Shown: positions 55,688 to 64,000 of the stretch, in pieces
Numbering within the stretch: position 1 is the stretch's first letter
Layout of the letters: each line of letters opens with the position of its first letter
From: Sphingobium sp. CECT 9361
GTDB lineage: Bacteria > Pseudomonadota > Alphaproteobacteria > Sphingomonadales > Sphingomonadaceae
DNA length: 64,000 nucleotides
Assembly (NCBI RefSeq): GCF_918741285.1
Contig: NZ_CAKKNC010000001.1
Coordinates: forward strand, 744,001-808,000
Direction: 5' to 3'
Translations under genes and position numbers: made by a program
Notes under the pieces: generated by a model
What the model was told of the DNA's origin: nothing
Database searches by the model: none
What the model saw: the letters and a program-made list of their open reading frames with translations, nothing else

Positions 55688-56692
55688 CTAACGCTCCTGC
55701 ATCTCGCTCAGTTTGCGTTCCCAGGCGAGGGCGTGGGTAACGATCTGGTCGAGGTTGGCATATTGTGACTTCCAGGGAAAGTGGCTCATAATCGCCAGGT
55801 TGTCAGAGATAAGCGCCGCCGGATCACCCGGACGGCGTCCTTCCAACTGCCGCTCGATCTTTATGTTTGTCACCCTATCGACTGCGTCGAGTACTTCGAG
55901 AACCGAATAACCTCGGCCATAGCCGCAATTCAACTGGTGGCTTGTCGACGGATCCGCCAGTAGCGCCTCCAGCGCCAGGACGTGCGCCGCCGCCAGATCC
56001 GACACATGGATATAGTCGCGCACGCCCGTGCCGTCCGGCGTATCGAAGTCGGTCCCGAACACGCTCACATGCGCGCGCTTGCCGAGCGCTGCCTCAACCG
56101 CCACCTTGATGAGATGCGTAGCGCCTGCGGTCGATTGGCCGGTACGCGCGTGCGGATCGGCACCCGCCACGTTGAAATAGCGTAGCGCGCAGTAGTTCAT
56201 CGGATGCGCAGCCGCGACGTCCGCCAGCATCGCCTCGGTCATCAGCTTCGACATGCCATAGGGATTGATCGGTCGCTGCGGCGCATCCTCCCGCACCGGG
56301 ATTTCCTCCGGCGTGCCATAAGTGGCGGCCGTCGAAGAGAAAATGAAATGCGGCACGCCGCAGCGGACGGCGCTCTCGATCAGAGCGCGGCTCTTGACTG
56401 TATTGTTGTGATAATATTTCAGCGGATCGGACACCGATTCCGGCACCACGACCGACCCGGCAAAATGCATGATCGCGCCGATATTCTGCTCACGCAGCAA
56501 CGCTTCGACCAACGGCTGATCCGCGATATCGCCGCGGGTAAAATGCACGTCCTGCGGAACGGCCCAGCGGAAGCCGGTCACCAGATTGTCGATAACCGCG
56601 ACCCGCCAGCCGGCATCACGCAGCGCCAGAACCGCATGACTGCCGATATAGCCAGCCCCGCCGGTCACCAAAACTGTGGGCTTATCCGTCAT
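55688..56692 (-). CDS. galE: UDP-glucose 4-epimerase
   Basis: 334 residues from ATG 56692; a longer start at 56764 is rejected because it overlaps the preceding gene. NAD site VLVTGGAGYIGSHAVLALRD, catalytic SSTAATYGTPEEIPV and the YxxxK motif NPYGMSKLMTE. It interconverts UDP-Glc and UDP-Gal, feeding exopolysaccharide synthesis. It is the last gene of the operon and overlaps the small membrane protein by 11 bases. Confidence 0.95.
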   Translation of the reverse strand: MTDKPTVLVTGGAGYIGSHAVLALRDAGWRVAVIDNLVTGFRWAVPQDVHFTRGDIADQPLVEALLREQNIGAIMHFAGSVVVPESVSDPLKYYHNNTVKSRALIESAVRCGVPHFIFSSTAATYGTPEEIPVREDAPQRPINPYGMSKLMTEAMLADVAAAHPMNYCALRYFNVAGADPHARTGQSTAGATHLIKVAVEAALGKRAHVSVFGTDFDTPDGTGVRDYIHVSDLAAAHVLALEALLADPSTSHQLNCGYGRGYSVLEVLDAVDRVTNIKIERQLEGRRPGDPAALISDNLAIMSHFPWKSQYANLDQIVTHALAWERKLSEMQER

Positions 56693-57095
56693 ATCCGTCT
56701 CTCCATTTCGTGGCGGTCGCAGGTAATTCGCGTCTGGATTCGGATACCGTGGACATCTCGGCATCGCCAGCGGTGGACTGGACCGGTGGCCGCCAAAGCA
56801 AGACCATCACCGTCGGCACGAGCATGGTGTTGATCAGATCGTGCAGCGAAGAGCCAAGGTCGTTCTCAACGCTTCCGGGGGGACGCGACATGTCGAGGGC
56901 TTCGTTGGTCAGTTCGATCCCGAACAGCAATAGCCAAGGCACGAGCAGCGACGATCTCCCGCGCAGCACATATTGGCAGGCGATGAAGACCAGCATCCCC
57001 ACCTGCGCATGAAGCGCGTCGGAACTGAAGCCGACGATGTGCTCCACCTCCATTTTCATCTGGCTCCAGCCAAGCGCGATGATGTGCAGGTTCAT
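56682..57095 (-). CDS. small membrane protein of the exopolysaccharide operon
   Basis: 137 residues from ATG 57095, whose first bases overlap the heparinase stop (ATGA). Three hydrophobic helices: QVGMLVFIACQYVLRG, PWLLLFGIELTNEAL and LINTMLVPTVMVLLW. A Pro/Gly-rich N-terminus precedes them if an earlier start is used. Its stop overlaps the galE start by 11 bases. I do not recognise a family. The tight coupling on both sides suggests a role in polymer export or modification. Confidence 0.7.
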   Translation of the reverse strand: MNLHIIALGWSQMKMEVEHIVGFSSDALHAQVGMLVFIACQYVLRGRSSLLVPWLLLFGIELTNEALDMSRPPGSVENDLGSSLHDLINTMLVPTVMVLLWRPPVQSTAGDAEMSTVSESRRELPATATKWRDGYDG

Positions 57096-58879
57096 CTCCC
57101 GAGGACTGCCCGGCGCGCGCACAGTCCAGCAACTTTTTCCACATCCTGCGAGCGAGGGCGGGTCGTGCCATCGCCGACGAGGAGCAGTGCATTTTGCACA
57201 TCGCCCGTGCGTTCAGGTTCCAGCGTAAGGACATGCGCGCCTTCGGGACGCATGTACCGCCTGCACCACTGACCTGCGGACGCGGCGGCGAAACCTCCCC
57301 GTAAGGCGCGGATCGTGATCTGTGTATCATCCAGAACGAGCCGGATCGCGGTGGGGCCAGCATCCAGCAGGTTCCATTCGGCGGGGATAAGCAGGCGGAC
57401 GGCGCCGGGGGTCGCGTCCGTCCAATGATCGGCGATCAGGAGTCCGCTGGGTATGTGCGCGGCAATCCGGCAAACGGTGCCTTCGCGCATCGGAATGAAG
57501 CCACCGACTGCCGGGAAGTCCAACACCGCCAGTTCTGCTGGAGGGATCAGCCGTGCGCTGTTCATCCGCCCGACCTTGAAGCAGCCCAGATACTCGACCG
57601 GCTCGCTATCAATGAACCGGGGGCCGTTGTGGCTGGCCGCCGACCGCTCGAAGCTGCGCTCCTGCCCAGTGGAATATTGCGCCGTCCCCGGATCGACGAT
57701 CAGCCGCTTGCCGTCGACGTCCAGTTCCACGGATAGGAAATCGGCGTGACCGTGACCAGGGTTCCAGGGAGGGCCGATCTCACCTGCATCCATCCAGAGC
57801 GAGAAGCGGTCGGTACGCAAGCGCGCATAGCCCGCATCGGCCAGAATGCCGGGTAATGGCTCGGTCATAACCGAAGTGCCCATGATATGGCTCACGGGCG
57901 GCACTTCTTCGGTCCAGCTGTCATTGAACAGAGCGATTTCCCCGTCATCATGTGTCATGAACGCCCACGCCCGGCCTGCCGCTATTGCCTTTTCCGCGGC
58001 CATTTTCCGTGTCGATGGCCGCAGGAAGTAGGCGTCGGCAAAGATGCGCAAGGACATCACCGTCAGCCCCTGATACATGGCGGAGCGCTCGACCTGCATT
58101 CCGTCGGGCAGCACCGTCGCACGAATGATGGCCGATACAGCGCGATCCAGCTTCGCACAAAGGCGCGAGGGCAGGCCGTCGCTGGCGATCCCGTACAGGC
58201 AGAGCGCAGCAAGGTTTCGCTCCGTATGATTGTTGCACAGGTCATGCTCCACATTGGCAAGCACGAAGGCGGCGTCGCGGCGGATAAAGGCGCGCAGGCG
58301 GGCGCCAACTTCGGCGGAAAGTGCGCCGAGCTTTGCAAGGGCGAGGCCGCTCAGCATCGCCAACAGCCGATGCGATGCTCCATAAGGGGACCAAATGTTC
58401 TTAAAGGCGTCAGGGCGATCGATGGTGGCGGCGTGCTCAAAGGAATCCAGCAACGCAAGAACAGTCAACTGATGCGCCGGGTGGCCGCTTGCAATTAGCG
58501 AATGCAGTACTTCGCACTGACTGAGCTTCATCCGCCAAAGATGATGATCGTTCTCCTGCGGAAGCCGAAAATACCAGTCGATGTTTTCGATCGCACCGAA
58601 ATCGACGGTTTCCCCCAACAATGTGAACCGCCCGCAGGAGGCATCGGCGAGGGCTTGGGAGGAGGCCTCGTAATAGGCCGCAATGAAGCCAGCAAGGCTG
58701 ACGGAGATCGCCAATGAGTCCGGCAGGGCTGGGAGGAGCCTGTTCTTTCGGGCCAAATATCCCGCGTAGATTTTTGGGGCGAGGGGAACCAACCGATTAC
58801 GCAACTGGCGGCGCACCTGATGTCGCAACATCTGGAATGAAATTCGTGAAAGTGCTTTTAATGTAATGGATAAGCTCAT
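57092..58879 (-). CDS. heparinase II/III-like polysaccharide lyase
   Basis: 595 residues from ATG 58879, which overlaps the preceding TGA (ATGA). The all-alpha N-terminal toroid carries IENIDWYFRLPQENDHHLW and NHTERNLAALCLYG with family-conserved Asn/His. The beta domain has NPGHGHADFLSVELDVDGK, ASHNGPRFIDSEPVEY and LLIADHWTDATPG. A typical signal peptide is not obvious. Such lyases in exopolysaccharide loci trim or release the polymer. Activity on the polymer of this operon is inferred. Confidence 0.88.
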   Translation of the reverse strand: MSLSITLKALSRISFQMLRHQVRRQLRNRLVPLAPKIYAGYLARKNRLLPALPDSLAISVSLAGFIAAYYEASSQALADASCGRFTLLGETVDFGAIENIDWYFRLPQENDHHLWRMKLSQCEVLHSLIASGHPAHQLTVLALLDSFEHAATIDRPDAFKNIWSPYGASHRLLAMLSGLALAKLGALSAEVGARLRAFIRRDAAFVLANVEHDLCNNHTERNLAALCLYGIASDGLPSRLCAKLDRAVSAIIRATVLPDGMQVERSAMYQGLTVMSLRIFADAYFLRPSTRKMAAEKAIAAGRAWAFMTHDDGEIALFNDSWTEEVPPVSHIMGTSVMTEPLPGILADAGYARLRTDRFSLWMDAGEIGPPWNPGHGHADFLSVELDVDGKRLIVDPGTAQYSTGQERSFERSAASHNGPRFIDSEPVEYLGCFKVGRMNSARLIPPAELAVLDFPAVGGFIPMREGTVCRIAAHIPSGLLIADHWTDATPGAVRLLIPAEWNLLDAGPTAIRLVLDDTQITIRALRGGFAAASAGQWCRRYMRPEGAHVLTLEPERTGDVQNALLLVGDGTTRPRSQDVEKVAGLCARRAVLGR

Positions 58880-60993
58880 CTGTGTATCGCCGAAATATTG
58901 TTCGACACATGTCGATAAATTATGAATATAGATATGAGTGTCATGGAATTGCACAGGAAACGATCATGGATTCTGTTGAACAGACAGTTCAAATCATTGG
59001 CGATGCGGAGTATGTCTATGCTGCATCTTCTCGCCACGCATTTCGGATCGACCGTCGCTCTTCCTGCGTCACGATGACCGTGAGGCCGGGTGATCGTGCG
59101 AGCTACGATCGTGCCCGGAACCGGCCTTTCGAGCGCGCGGAATTGCTTAGCCGTATCGCGCTGCCTTTCGGCCGCCCGGCGACCATCACGTATTTCCAAT
59201 ATATTGCACCCGGAAGCACTGCGAGCCTGCCGGCAATCATCGGACAGGTTCACAATTCGGCTGAGGCGAGCGAGCGGCCCCTGCCTGCCATTATCGCCAT
59301 GGAAATGAATGGCGGCGTTCAGCGCATTCTTACGCATTCGGTGCGCGAGCGGTTCGCGCTGGCATCGCCCAAGTCCATGATAAGATGGTCCGCACCAGCG
59401 ACCTTGGGACGCTGGGTCCACTGGATATGGGAAGTCACGCCCGATCCAGTCGCCGGTCATCTTCGGGTCTGGCGAAACGGAATTGCTATCATCGATTCCA
59501 CCATGCCGCTCGGCTATAACGATCCCCGCGGGCCGTACTGGCAGTTTGGCATTTATCGAGTGCAGGATCGCGGCGTGATCCGCGTTGCCTATTCGAATAT
59601 GTCGGTCCGGCTCGGACCGGCGGGTTCCGTCGCGTCGACTCCGCCGCCCCCACCGCGTTGCACCGTCCCTCCTCTGCATTAGAGGCGGAGGCACGAGCAA
59701 TCCCACGAACATTCCGCCCAATGCCTCCAGGAAAAGGATGCGGGCCGGATAATCGACGCAGGAATGCAGTATCAGCAGGAGGATGCCGCATACCGCGGTC
59801 CAGTCTGAGTGTTTTTCCGCAGCCACGCGTTTCGACAGCCCGAACACCGTTCGGCCGAACCACACAAGCCCAAGCAGGACTACCAGGGCCGCCGGAGCCC
59901 CGCCCTCAAGTATATACTCAAGGAAGTCGTTGTGCGCGTGGTTTGGATAATAGGGGCTTATGTCCGCGAGCTGCTCGGCGCTGCGGAACACGGGAACGAA
60001 TGTCCCCATGCCCGAACCTACGGGCCAATATTCGGCAATGGCCCGCACCGTTCCTTGCCAGAAAGCCAGGCGGTCTACATTGCCGGTTGTCAGCCTGTCG
60101 ATCGCATAGGCTGCTACGCGGTTTCCGCTTAGAACGATCGTCATGCCCGCTGTAGCAACTATCAGTGCAGCAATCGTCGTCCACTTCATGTTGGGGCGTA
60201 CACCGCCCAAGAGCAGGAGCGCAGCTCCGCCGAAGCTGACCGGCAGCAGAATGAGCCCCATGCGGGAGGTAGTAGCTAGTACCCCCGCCGCGAAGGGGAG
60301 GGACAGCACAGGTATCAGCCAGCGTGCCAGCGATCCTTCAGCGTGGGTTTTCGCGCAGGCTGCTGCCATCGGAATGGCCAGCAGCAAAAGCGCCGCCTGA
60401 TGATTGCGATTGGCGAAGACGCCCGTGGGATATCCCCTATGGGCGGAAGGGTAGATGACTCCCCAATGCCCGCCCGTCACCGATTGCACGGCGGCCACGG
60501 CCAAACTTGCGAGCGCGAGCAAAACGGCCAGGTGAAGGAGGAGAAATCTGTCCTCCTGACGAAGGTGCAGCACCGCGATCAGCATAGCTGCACCGGGAAG
60601 GAGGCCTGTTAGCCATCTTAATGTGGCCGTCGGATCCAGGCTTTGCGGCGCAGCGCGGCTTCCTTGCCCGAGTGCATCAAGGATATCTGATGCTAGGTCT
60701 CGGCCGGGCAGGGCGCGCCATATGGTCGGCGGCAAGGGCACGAGCTGGATCAAGGGAATGGCACACGCCAGTGCGAGTAGAGCAAGAGGCTGCCATGCCG
60801 TGCGATCAGGTATCGCGCGGGAGAAACCTGCACAATAATAGCCTGCGACCAGTAAGGCGGCCAGCTTCAGAACCGCCTCGTTCATGGCATAGTCGCTGCC
60901 TCCCCCGCTCAGGAAGCAGCACAGAATGAGGAGCAGGCCAGATGGCGCAGTCTTCATCACGGCGGACCGACTGAATGTCGCATTAGCCTTCAT
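58876..60993 (-). CDS. O-antigen ligase/polymerase (Wzy_C) with long antisense-overlapping C-terminal frame
   Basis: 705 residues if read to its stop at 58876. It starts at ATG 60993, overlapping the TPR gene (ATGA). The first roughly 440 residues are a Wzy_C protein: ten or more helices, GYPTGVFANRNHQAALLLLA and YYPNHAHNDFLEYILEGGAP (the large-loop motif). The family normally ends near LLVPPPLMQ (about 59690). The remaining 260 or so residues are low in family character and lie antisense to the lyase-like gene 58966-59682. Remarkably, the long frame's stop overlaps the heparinase ATG. It polymerises or ligates repeat units at the inner membrane. Confidence 0.75.
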   Translation of the reverse strand: MKANATFSRSAVMKTAPSGLLLILCCFLSGGGSDYAMNEAVLKLAALLVAGYYCAGFSRAIPDRTAWQPLALLALACAIPLIQLVPLPPTIWRALPGRDLASDILDALGQGSRAAPQSLDPTATLRWLTGLLPGAAMLIAVLHLRQEDRFLLLHLAVLLALASLAVAAVQSVTGGHWGVIYPSAHRGYPTGVFANRNHQAALLLLAIPMAAACAKTHAEGSLARWLIPVLSLPFAAGVLATTSRMGLILLPVSFGGAALLLLGGVRPNMKWTTIAALIVATAGMTIVLSGNRVAAYAIDRLTTGNVDRLAFWQGTVRAIAEYWPVGSGMGTFVPVFRSAEQLADISPYYPNHAHNDFLEYILEGGAPAALVVLLGLVWFGRTVFGLSKRVAAEKHSDWTAVCGILLLILHSCVDYPARILFLEALGGMFVGLLVPPPLMQRRDGATRWGRRSRRDGTRRSEPDRHIRIGNADHAAILHSINAKLPVRPAGIVIAERHGGIDDSNSVSPDPKMTGDWIGRDFPYPVDPASQGRWCGPSYHGLGRCQREPLAHRMRKNALNAAIHFHGDNGRQGPLARLSRIVNLSDDCRQARSASGCNILEIRDGRRAAERQRDTAKQFRALERPVPGTIVARTITRPHGHRDAGRATVDPKCVARRCSIDILRIANDLNCLFNRIHDRFLCNSMTLISIFIIYRHVSNNISAIHR
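58966..59682 (+). CDS. lyase-like protein nested antisense in the exopolysaccharide operon
   Basis: About 238 residues from ATG 58966 with aggaaa 6 bases upstream; an earlier start at 58882 is in frame. Blocks VTMTVRPGDRASYDRARNRP, GHLRVWRNGIAIIDSTMPLG and YWQFGIYRVQDRGVIRVAYS match the heparin lyase I-like family and the protein at 16536-17402, so this strand carries the recognisable protein. It lacks a clear signal peptide and ends in a Pro-rich tail (STPPPPPRCTVPPLH). It is divergent from heparinase and wholly antisense to the C-terminal part of the ligase frame. Confidence 0.7.
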   Translation: MDSVEQTVQIIGDAEYVYAASSRHAFRIDRRSSCVTMTVRPGDRASYDRARNRPFERAELLSRIALPFGRPATITYFQYIAPGSTASLPAIIGQVHNSAEASERPLPAIIAMEMNGGVQRILTHSVRERFALASPKSMIRWSAPATLGRWVHWIWEVTPDPVAGHLRVWRNGIAIIDSTMPLGYNDPRGPYWQFGIYRVQDRGVIRVAYSNMSVRLGPAGSVASTPPPPPRCTVPPLH

Positions 60994-62078
60994 TTGGATG
61001 GGCTCATCGGCGACATAGCGACGGGCACTATCCGCACCGATGACAGGATAATATCCGCAGGGGCACTTTGGACAGCGCGTCGGGCATTGAGCGAAATTTG
61101 TTGTGCCGGGCAAGACGATGTCGGAATGGCAAATTGCCCATCCATTGACCTGAGTGGCAATTTTCCCCGGCCGGGTAGGCAGGACAGCGACCAGCCGATC
61201 CGGCCATCGCGAAAGGCGCTCCTGTTGGAATTACCGACGCTGATCCGATAGGTGCCGGGTTTGAGCACAAGCGTTCGCTCCGCCAGCGTACCGAAGGTGC
61301 TCCCGTCCATGATAATCCGCACCCCGACGGCTTCCGCCCGAAGTTCTGCGCCAGCCACACGGCGCGCACGCCACTCAAAAGGAGAAATGCGATCATCCGA
61401 CAGCGAGGTGTCGATTTCGGCAAGTGTTCCGGCGAGATTGTCCGGAGTGGAGCGGTCTCGAATTGCGCGAGACCAGAGGTCTTTAGCGTGCCCATATTCT
61501 CCTAGGACGAGCAGTCTCCGCACATAGGGAAGCACTTCATCGCGTGCTGAGGCGATCCCGCCGACGATCATTCCGTCCAGCAATGCCTCATGTCCGTTCG
61601 CGGCGTTGCCATCCAGCTTCGTCACGTCCTGCAAGAAGGCGAGGCGCCAAGGTGGCGCATCACGGAAGCGGCCGAGCAGGGCGTCGCGTCCCTCTGCGTC
61701 CATGACCAGAGCATGCAAGATCGGGAACAGCCGTGCGGCCTGTACGGGCTTGCGGCGGAGTACCGCGTCGATCCGCTCGACGGCGCTCCGATAGTCCTGC
61801 TTCTGCAACGCTTCTTCCAGCAGCCAATATTGGATTTGGCTGTCCCGCCACCCAAGGCGCGCAGACAGATGGACCAGGTTTGCCGCATCGGCGCGCCCGT
61901 CCTGTCGTGCGCGAAGCGCCCGGTTCCGCAACTGCCTGCTGTCCAAAACGGAAACCCCGAACGGCGACACGTTCCCGGGGTACGAGACTACGACCGCCCA
62001 ACTGAGTATCGCCATGAGCGCGGCCGTTCCCACGACCCGGCGTGGCGATGCTCGACGGATGGAGGCAGTCTCGATCAC
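60990..62078 (-). CDS. TPR-like protein of the exopolysaccharide operon
   Basis: 362 residues. One N-terminal membrane helix (VVGTAALMAILSWAVVVSYP), then helical repeats (IQYWLLEEALQKQDYRSAVE, IDAVLRRKPVQAARLFPIL, then EYGHAKDLWSRAI) and a beta-rich C-terminal part (GVRIIMDGSTFGTLAERTL, ISVGNSNRSAFRDG). Probably a periplasmic scaffold or accessory of polymer synthesis. Start lies 2 bases from the kinase stop; the stop overlaps the ligase start. Family not identified by name. Confidence 0.7.
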   Translation of the reverse strand: MIETASIRRASPRRVVGTAALMAILSWAVVVSYPGNVSPFGVSVLDSRQLRNRALRARQDGRADAANLVHLSARLGWRDSQIQYWLLEEALQKQDYRSAVERIDAVLRRKPVQAARLFPILHALVMDAEGRDALLGRFRDAPPWRLAFLQDVTKLDGNAANGHEALLDGMIVGGIASARDEVLPYVRRLLVLGEYGHAKDLWSRAIRDRSTPDNLAGTLAEIDTSLSDDRISPFEWRARRVAGAELRAEAVGVRIIMDGSTFGTLAERTLVLKPGTYRISVGNSNRSAFRDGRIGWSLSCLPGRGKLPLRSMDGQFAIPTSSCPAQQISLNARRAVQSAPADIILSSVRIVPVAMSPMSPSK

Positions 62079-62080
62079 CT

Positions 62081-64000
62081 TCAGCTCTCGATCTTTTCGG
62101 ACCGGGTGTCTTGATCGCCGTAAGTATAATACTGCTCGTAGCCATAGCCGAGCGAAAGAATATCGACACGGTTGAGAACGACGCCCAGCAACCGCGCCCG
62201 CGCCAGACGCAAGCGGCGAATAGCGGCCTTCACAACACCTCTGTGTGAGCCGTTGGCGCTTACCACGAACAGCGTCGCATCCATGTGTGCGGCGATGCTG
62301 GGTGCGTCCGCCAGCCCAACGACCGGTGGGGCGTCGATGATCACAAGATCATAGTGGGCGGTAAACTGGGCGATCAACTCCGGAAGTATGGGGGAGCCAA
62401 GCAACTCCCCCGGATTGGGCGCGGTTGGGCCGCTTCCTATAAAGTCCAGCCCATCGATGGATGTGCGTTGGATCGCTTGATCCATCGCACATTTGCGGAC
62501 CAGCAGACTGGTCAGACCCGGCACGTTGGACATGCTCAGTATATGGTGCAGACTCGGGCGACGCAGATCGGCATCGACAAGGAGTACGCGACGTCCGCCC
62601 GAGCGCGCGAAATCGCGCGCGATGGCGTGCGCTATGGTCGATTTGCCTTCTGCCTTCCGGCTGCTGGTGATGAGCAACGAGGCGGGAGCGCCTCCGGCCT
62701 GGGACAGTTCCAATGCAGACCGAAGTGCATGGAATGCTTCGTTGAATGCCGATTTCGGTTGGTCCAGTGCGTCAGTGGGTGTGGTACTTTTAGTGAGCGC
62801 CGGCACCATCCCAATGGCCGGAAGACCGAGCTTGCGCTCTGCCTCGTCAGGCGTGCGCACGACATCGTCGAGTTGCTCCCTCGCATAGACGCAGCCTGTC
62901 GCCGCCATGAAGCTGATAAGCAGGGCAAGGCCAAGATTGACCAGCAAATTGGGGGATACTGGTTTTCCCGGCACACGCGCGACATCTATGATGGAGATGT
63001 TGTTGTTGCTCATGCCTGCCGCCGCGCTGACTTCCTTGAAGCGTTGGAGCAGCCCGTCGTAGAGTTCACGGTTGGTATTCACTTCTCGGCGCAGGATATT
63101 GTAGCCGACCCGGCGATCCTGCTCTGTAAGCGTCTCGTTCTTGAGGCTGCTTACCACCGCTTCGAGTTGTGCTTCCTGCTGTTTTGCAACTTGATACCGA
63201 TTGAGGACTGAGCGGCGCGCATCTGCAGCTATGCCTTCGATCTGGCGGTCTATGGCCGCAATTTCGCTGTTGGTGCGGCGGACCTCTGGATGATCGGCCT
63301 GTCGCCGCTCCTGCTGTTCGGCAAGCTTGGCTTCGAGCGTCGCGCGCTGATGTTGCATCATCTGCACGGCAGGGTTCGAAAGGACTTCGGGAAGGCTGTC
63401 CAATTTTGAGCTGCGTGCGTTGTTCCAAAGCTGTTCGGCATCGATGCGGCGGGCGATCGCGGCGACGAGGGCATCGTTCGCCTGAACGAGGCTGGAGACG
63501 GTCAGCGAGTTACCGCTGGACGAACCCGTCTGCGCCGGCATCCCCGAACTGGTGTCGATAATTCCACTGGAACGGGCGTAGACGTTCATCGCGCGCTCCG
63601 AATTTTCCAGCCGTTCTTTTGTTTCGGTCAGTTGTTCCTGAAGGAAGCGGCGTGCGTAGGAGGACGTGTCGAATTTACGGCTGAGATTGCTGCCTATCAT
63701 GTTGTCCGCAAAGGCATTCGCGATCCGCGCCGCCAGCGTAGGGTCCGGACTGTCAAAGGTAATTTGGACGATGCGCGAGTTTTGTGTGAGGCTGACCTTC
63801 AGATTGTCCTGCAACAAGGCGATAGTCTGTTCGCGCCGAACTTCCTGTAATGATTGCGCCCCGGTCGGCTTTTCGTCAGGCTTTACGCGCATCGCCTTGA
63901 AGAATGTATCGCCGGAAAACAGCCGCAGGGCTTCCCCGACACGGGTAGCGAGGGAGCGACTTTGCATTATCTCAAGCTGGGTCTGGAGAAAGCGATCCGC
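62081..64000 (-). CDS. Wzc-like polysaccharide co-polymerase with tyrosine kinase domain, N-terminus beyond window
   Basis: The frame runs through the right edge, so the Wzz N-terminus is missing. The visible part starts DRFLQTQLEIMQSRSLATRV and includes coiled-coil periplasmic segments (LQEQLTETKERLENSERAM, AKLAEQQERRQADHPEV) and the second membrane helix (GLALLISFMAATGCVYA). The BY-kinase has Walker A ITSSRKAEGKSTIAHAIA, Walker A' VLLVDADLRRPSLH and Walker B LVIIDAPPVVGLADAP. The C-terminal tyrosine cluster YGYEQYYTYGDQD is the autophosphorylation tail. It controls polymer length and export; heads the operon. Confidence 0.93.
   Translation of the reverse strand, partial: ADRFLQTQLEIMQSRSLATRVGEALRLFSGDTFFKAMRVKPDEKPTGAQSLQEVRREQTIALLQDNLKVSLTQNSRIVQITFDSPDPTLAARIANAFADNMIGSNLSRKFDTSSYARRFLQEQLTETKERLENSERAMNVYARSSGIIDTSSGMPAQTGSSSGNSLTVSSLVQANDALVAAIARRIDAEQLWNNARSSKLDSLPEVLSNPAVQMMQHQRATLEAKLAEQQERRQADHPEVRRTNSEIAAIDRQIEGIAADARRSVLNRYQVAKQQEAQLEAVVSSLKNETLTEQDRRVGYNILRREVNTNRELYDGLLQRFKEVSAAAGMSNNNISIIDVARVPGKPVSPNLLVNLGLALLISFMAATGCVYAREQLDDVVRTPDEAERKLGLPAIGMVPALTKSTTPTDALDQPKSAFNEAFHALRSALELSQAGGAPASLLITSSRKAEGKSTIAHAIARDFARSGGRRVLLVDADLRRPSLHHILSMSNVPGLTSLLVRKCAMDQAIQRTSIDGLDFIGSGPTAPNPGELLGSPILPELIAQFTAHYDLVIIDAPPVVGLADAPSIAAHMDATLFVVSANGSHRGVVKAAIRRLRLARARLLGVVLNRVDILSLGYGYEQYYTYGDQDTRSEKIES

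Overview
The window looks like a chromosomal segment of a high-GC alphaproteobacterium, most likely of the order Sphingomonadales. The reasons are gene content and order: a murC-murB-ddl-ftsQ-ftsA-ftsZ division cluster, ctaA next to rplM-rpsI, an mdh-sucD-sucA-sucB-lpdA block, a CIRCE-controlled groESL operon, a cytoplasmic PHA depolymerase and a large exopolysaccharide locus. The order assignment is inference; no rRNA gene is present. I recognised no tRNA, rRNA or CRISPR array.

Layout. 1-7.4 kb: division and cell-wall (dcw) cluster, its genes joined by 4-base ATGA/GTGA overlaps, with two unexpected passengers: a 65-residue ORF and a DUF4262 gene. 7.5-10.2 kb: a secreted or envelope TPR-SPOR protein and an EamA transporter. 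10.3-13.6 kb: metal island with an exported methyltransferase bearing a Met/His-rich segment, a MerC-like protein and arsR-arsC-acr3. 13.6-16.5 kb: ctaA, rplM-rpsI and two small coupled ORFs. 16.5-20 kb: a lyase-like protein, DUF6481, an M19 dipeptidase and a phosphoesterase. 20-26.9 kb: a split cluster of a DAGK-fold lipid kinase, two nucleotidyltransferases, a flippase, a TagF-like glycerophosphotransferase, a CDP-alcohol phosphotransferase and a HAD phosphatase. 27-37.6 kb: sdhB, a thioesterase, zapE and the TCA block.

37.6-50.4 kb: a frameshifted acetyltransferase, a dipeptide epimerase, a methyltransferase/anti-sigma-like fusion, phaZ, an ABC exporter, an S10 peptidase, OsmC, a luciferase-like oxidoreductase, an M13 metallopeptidase and an acyltransferase. 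50.5-55.7 kb: groESL and sppA among palindromic repeats and a transposase remnant. 55.7-64 kb: an exopolysaccharide operon on the minus strand (wzc-like kinase, TPR protein, O-antigen ligase/polymerase, heparinase II/III, small membrane protein, galE), with a second lyase-like gene lying antisense inside the ligase reading frame.

The strongest candidates for something undescribed are the 20-26.9 kb phospholipid or polyol-phosphate cluster, the methyltransferase/anti-sigma fusion at 39.2-40.5 kb, the exported methyltransferase at 10.3-11.2 kb, and the antisense lyase nested in the exopolysaccharide operon.
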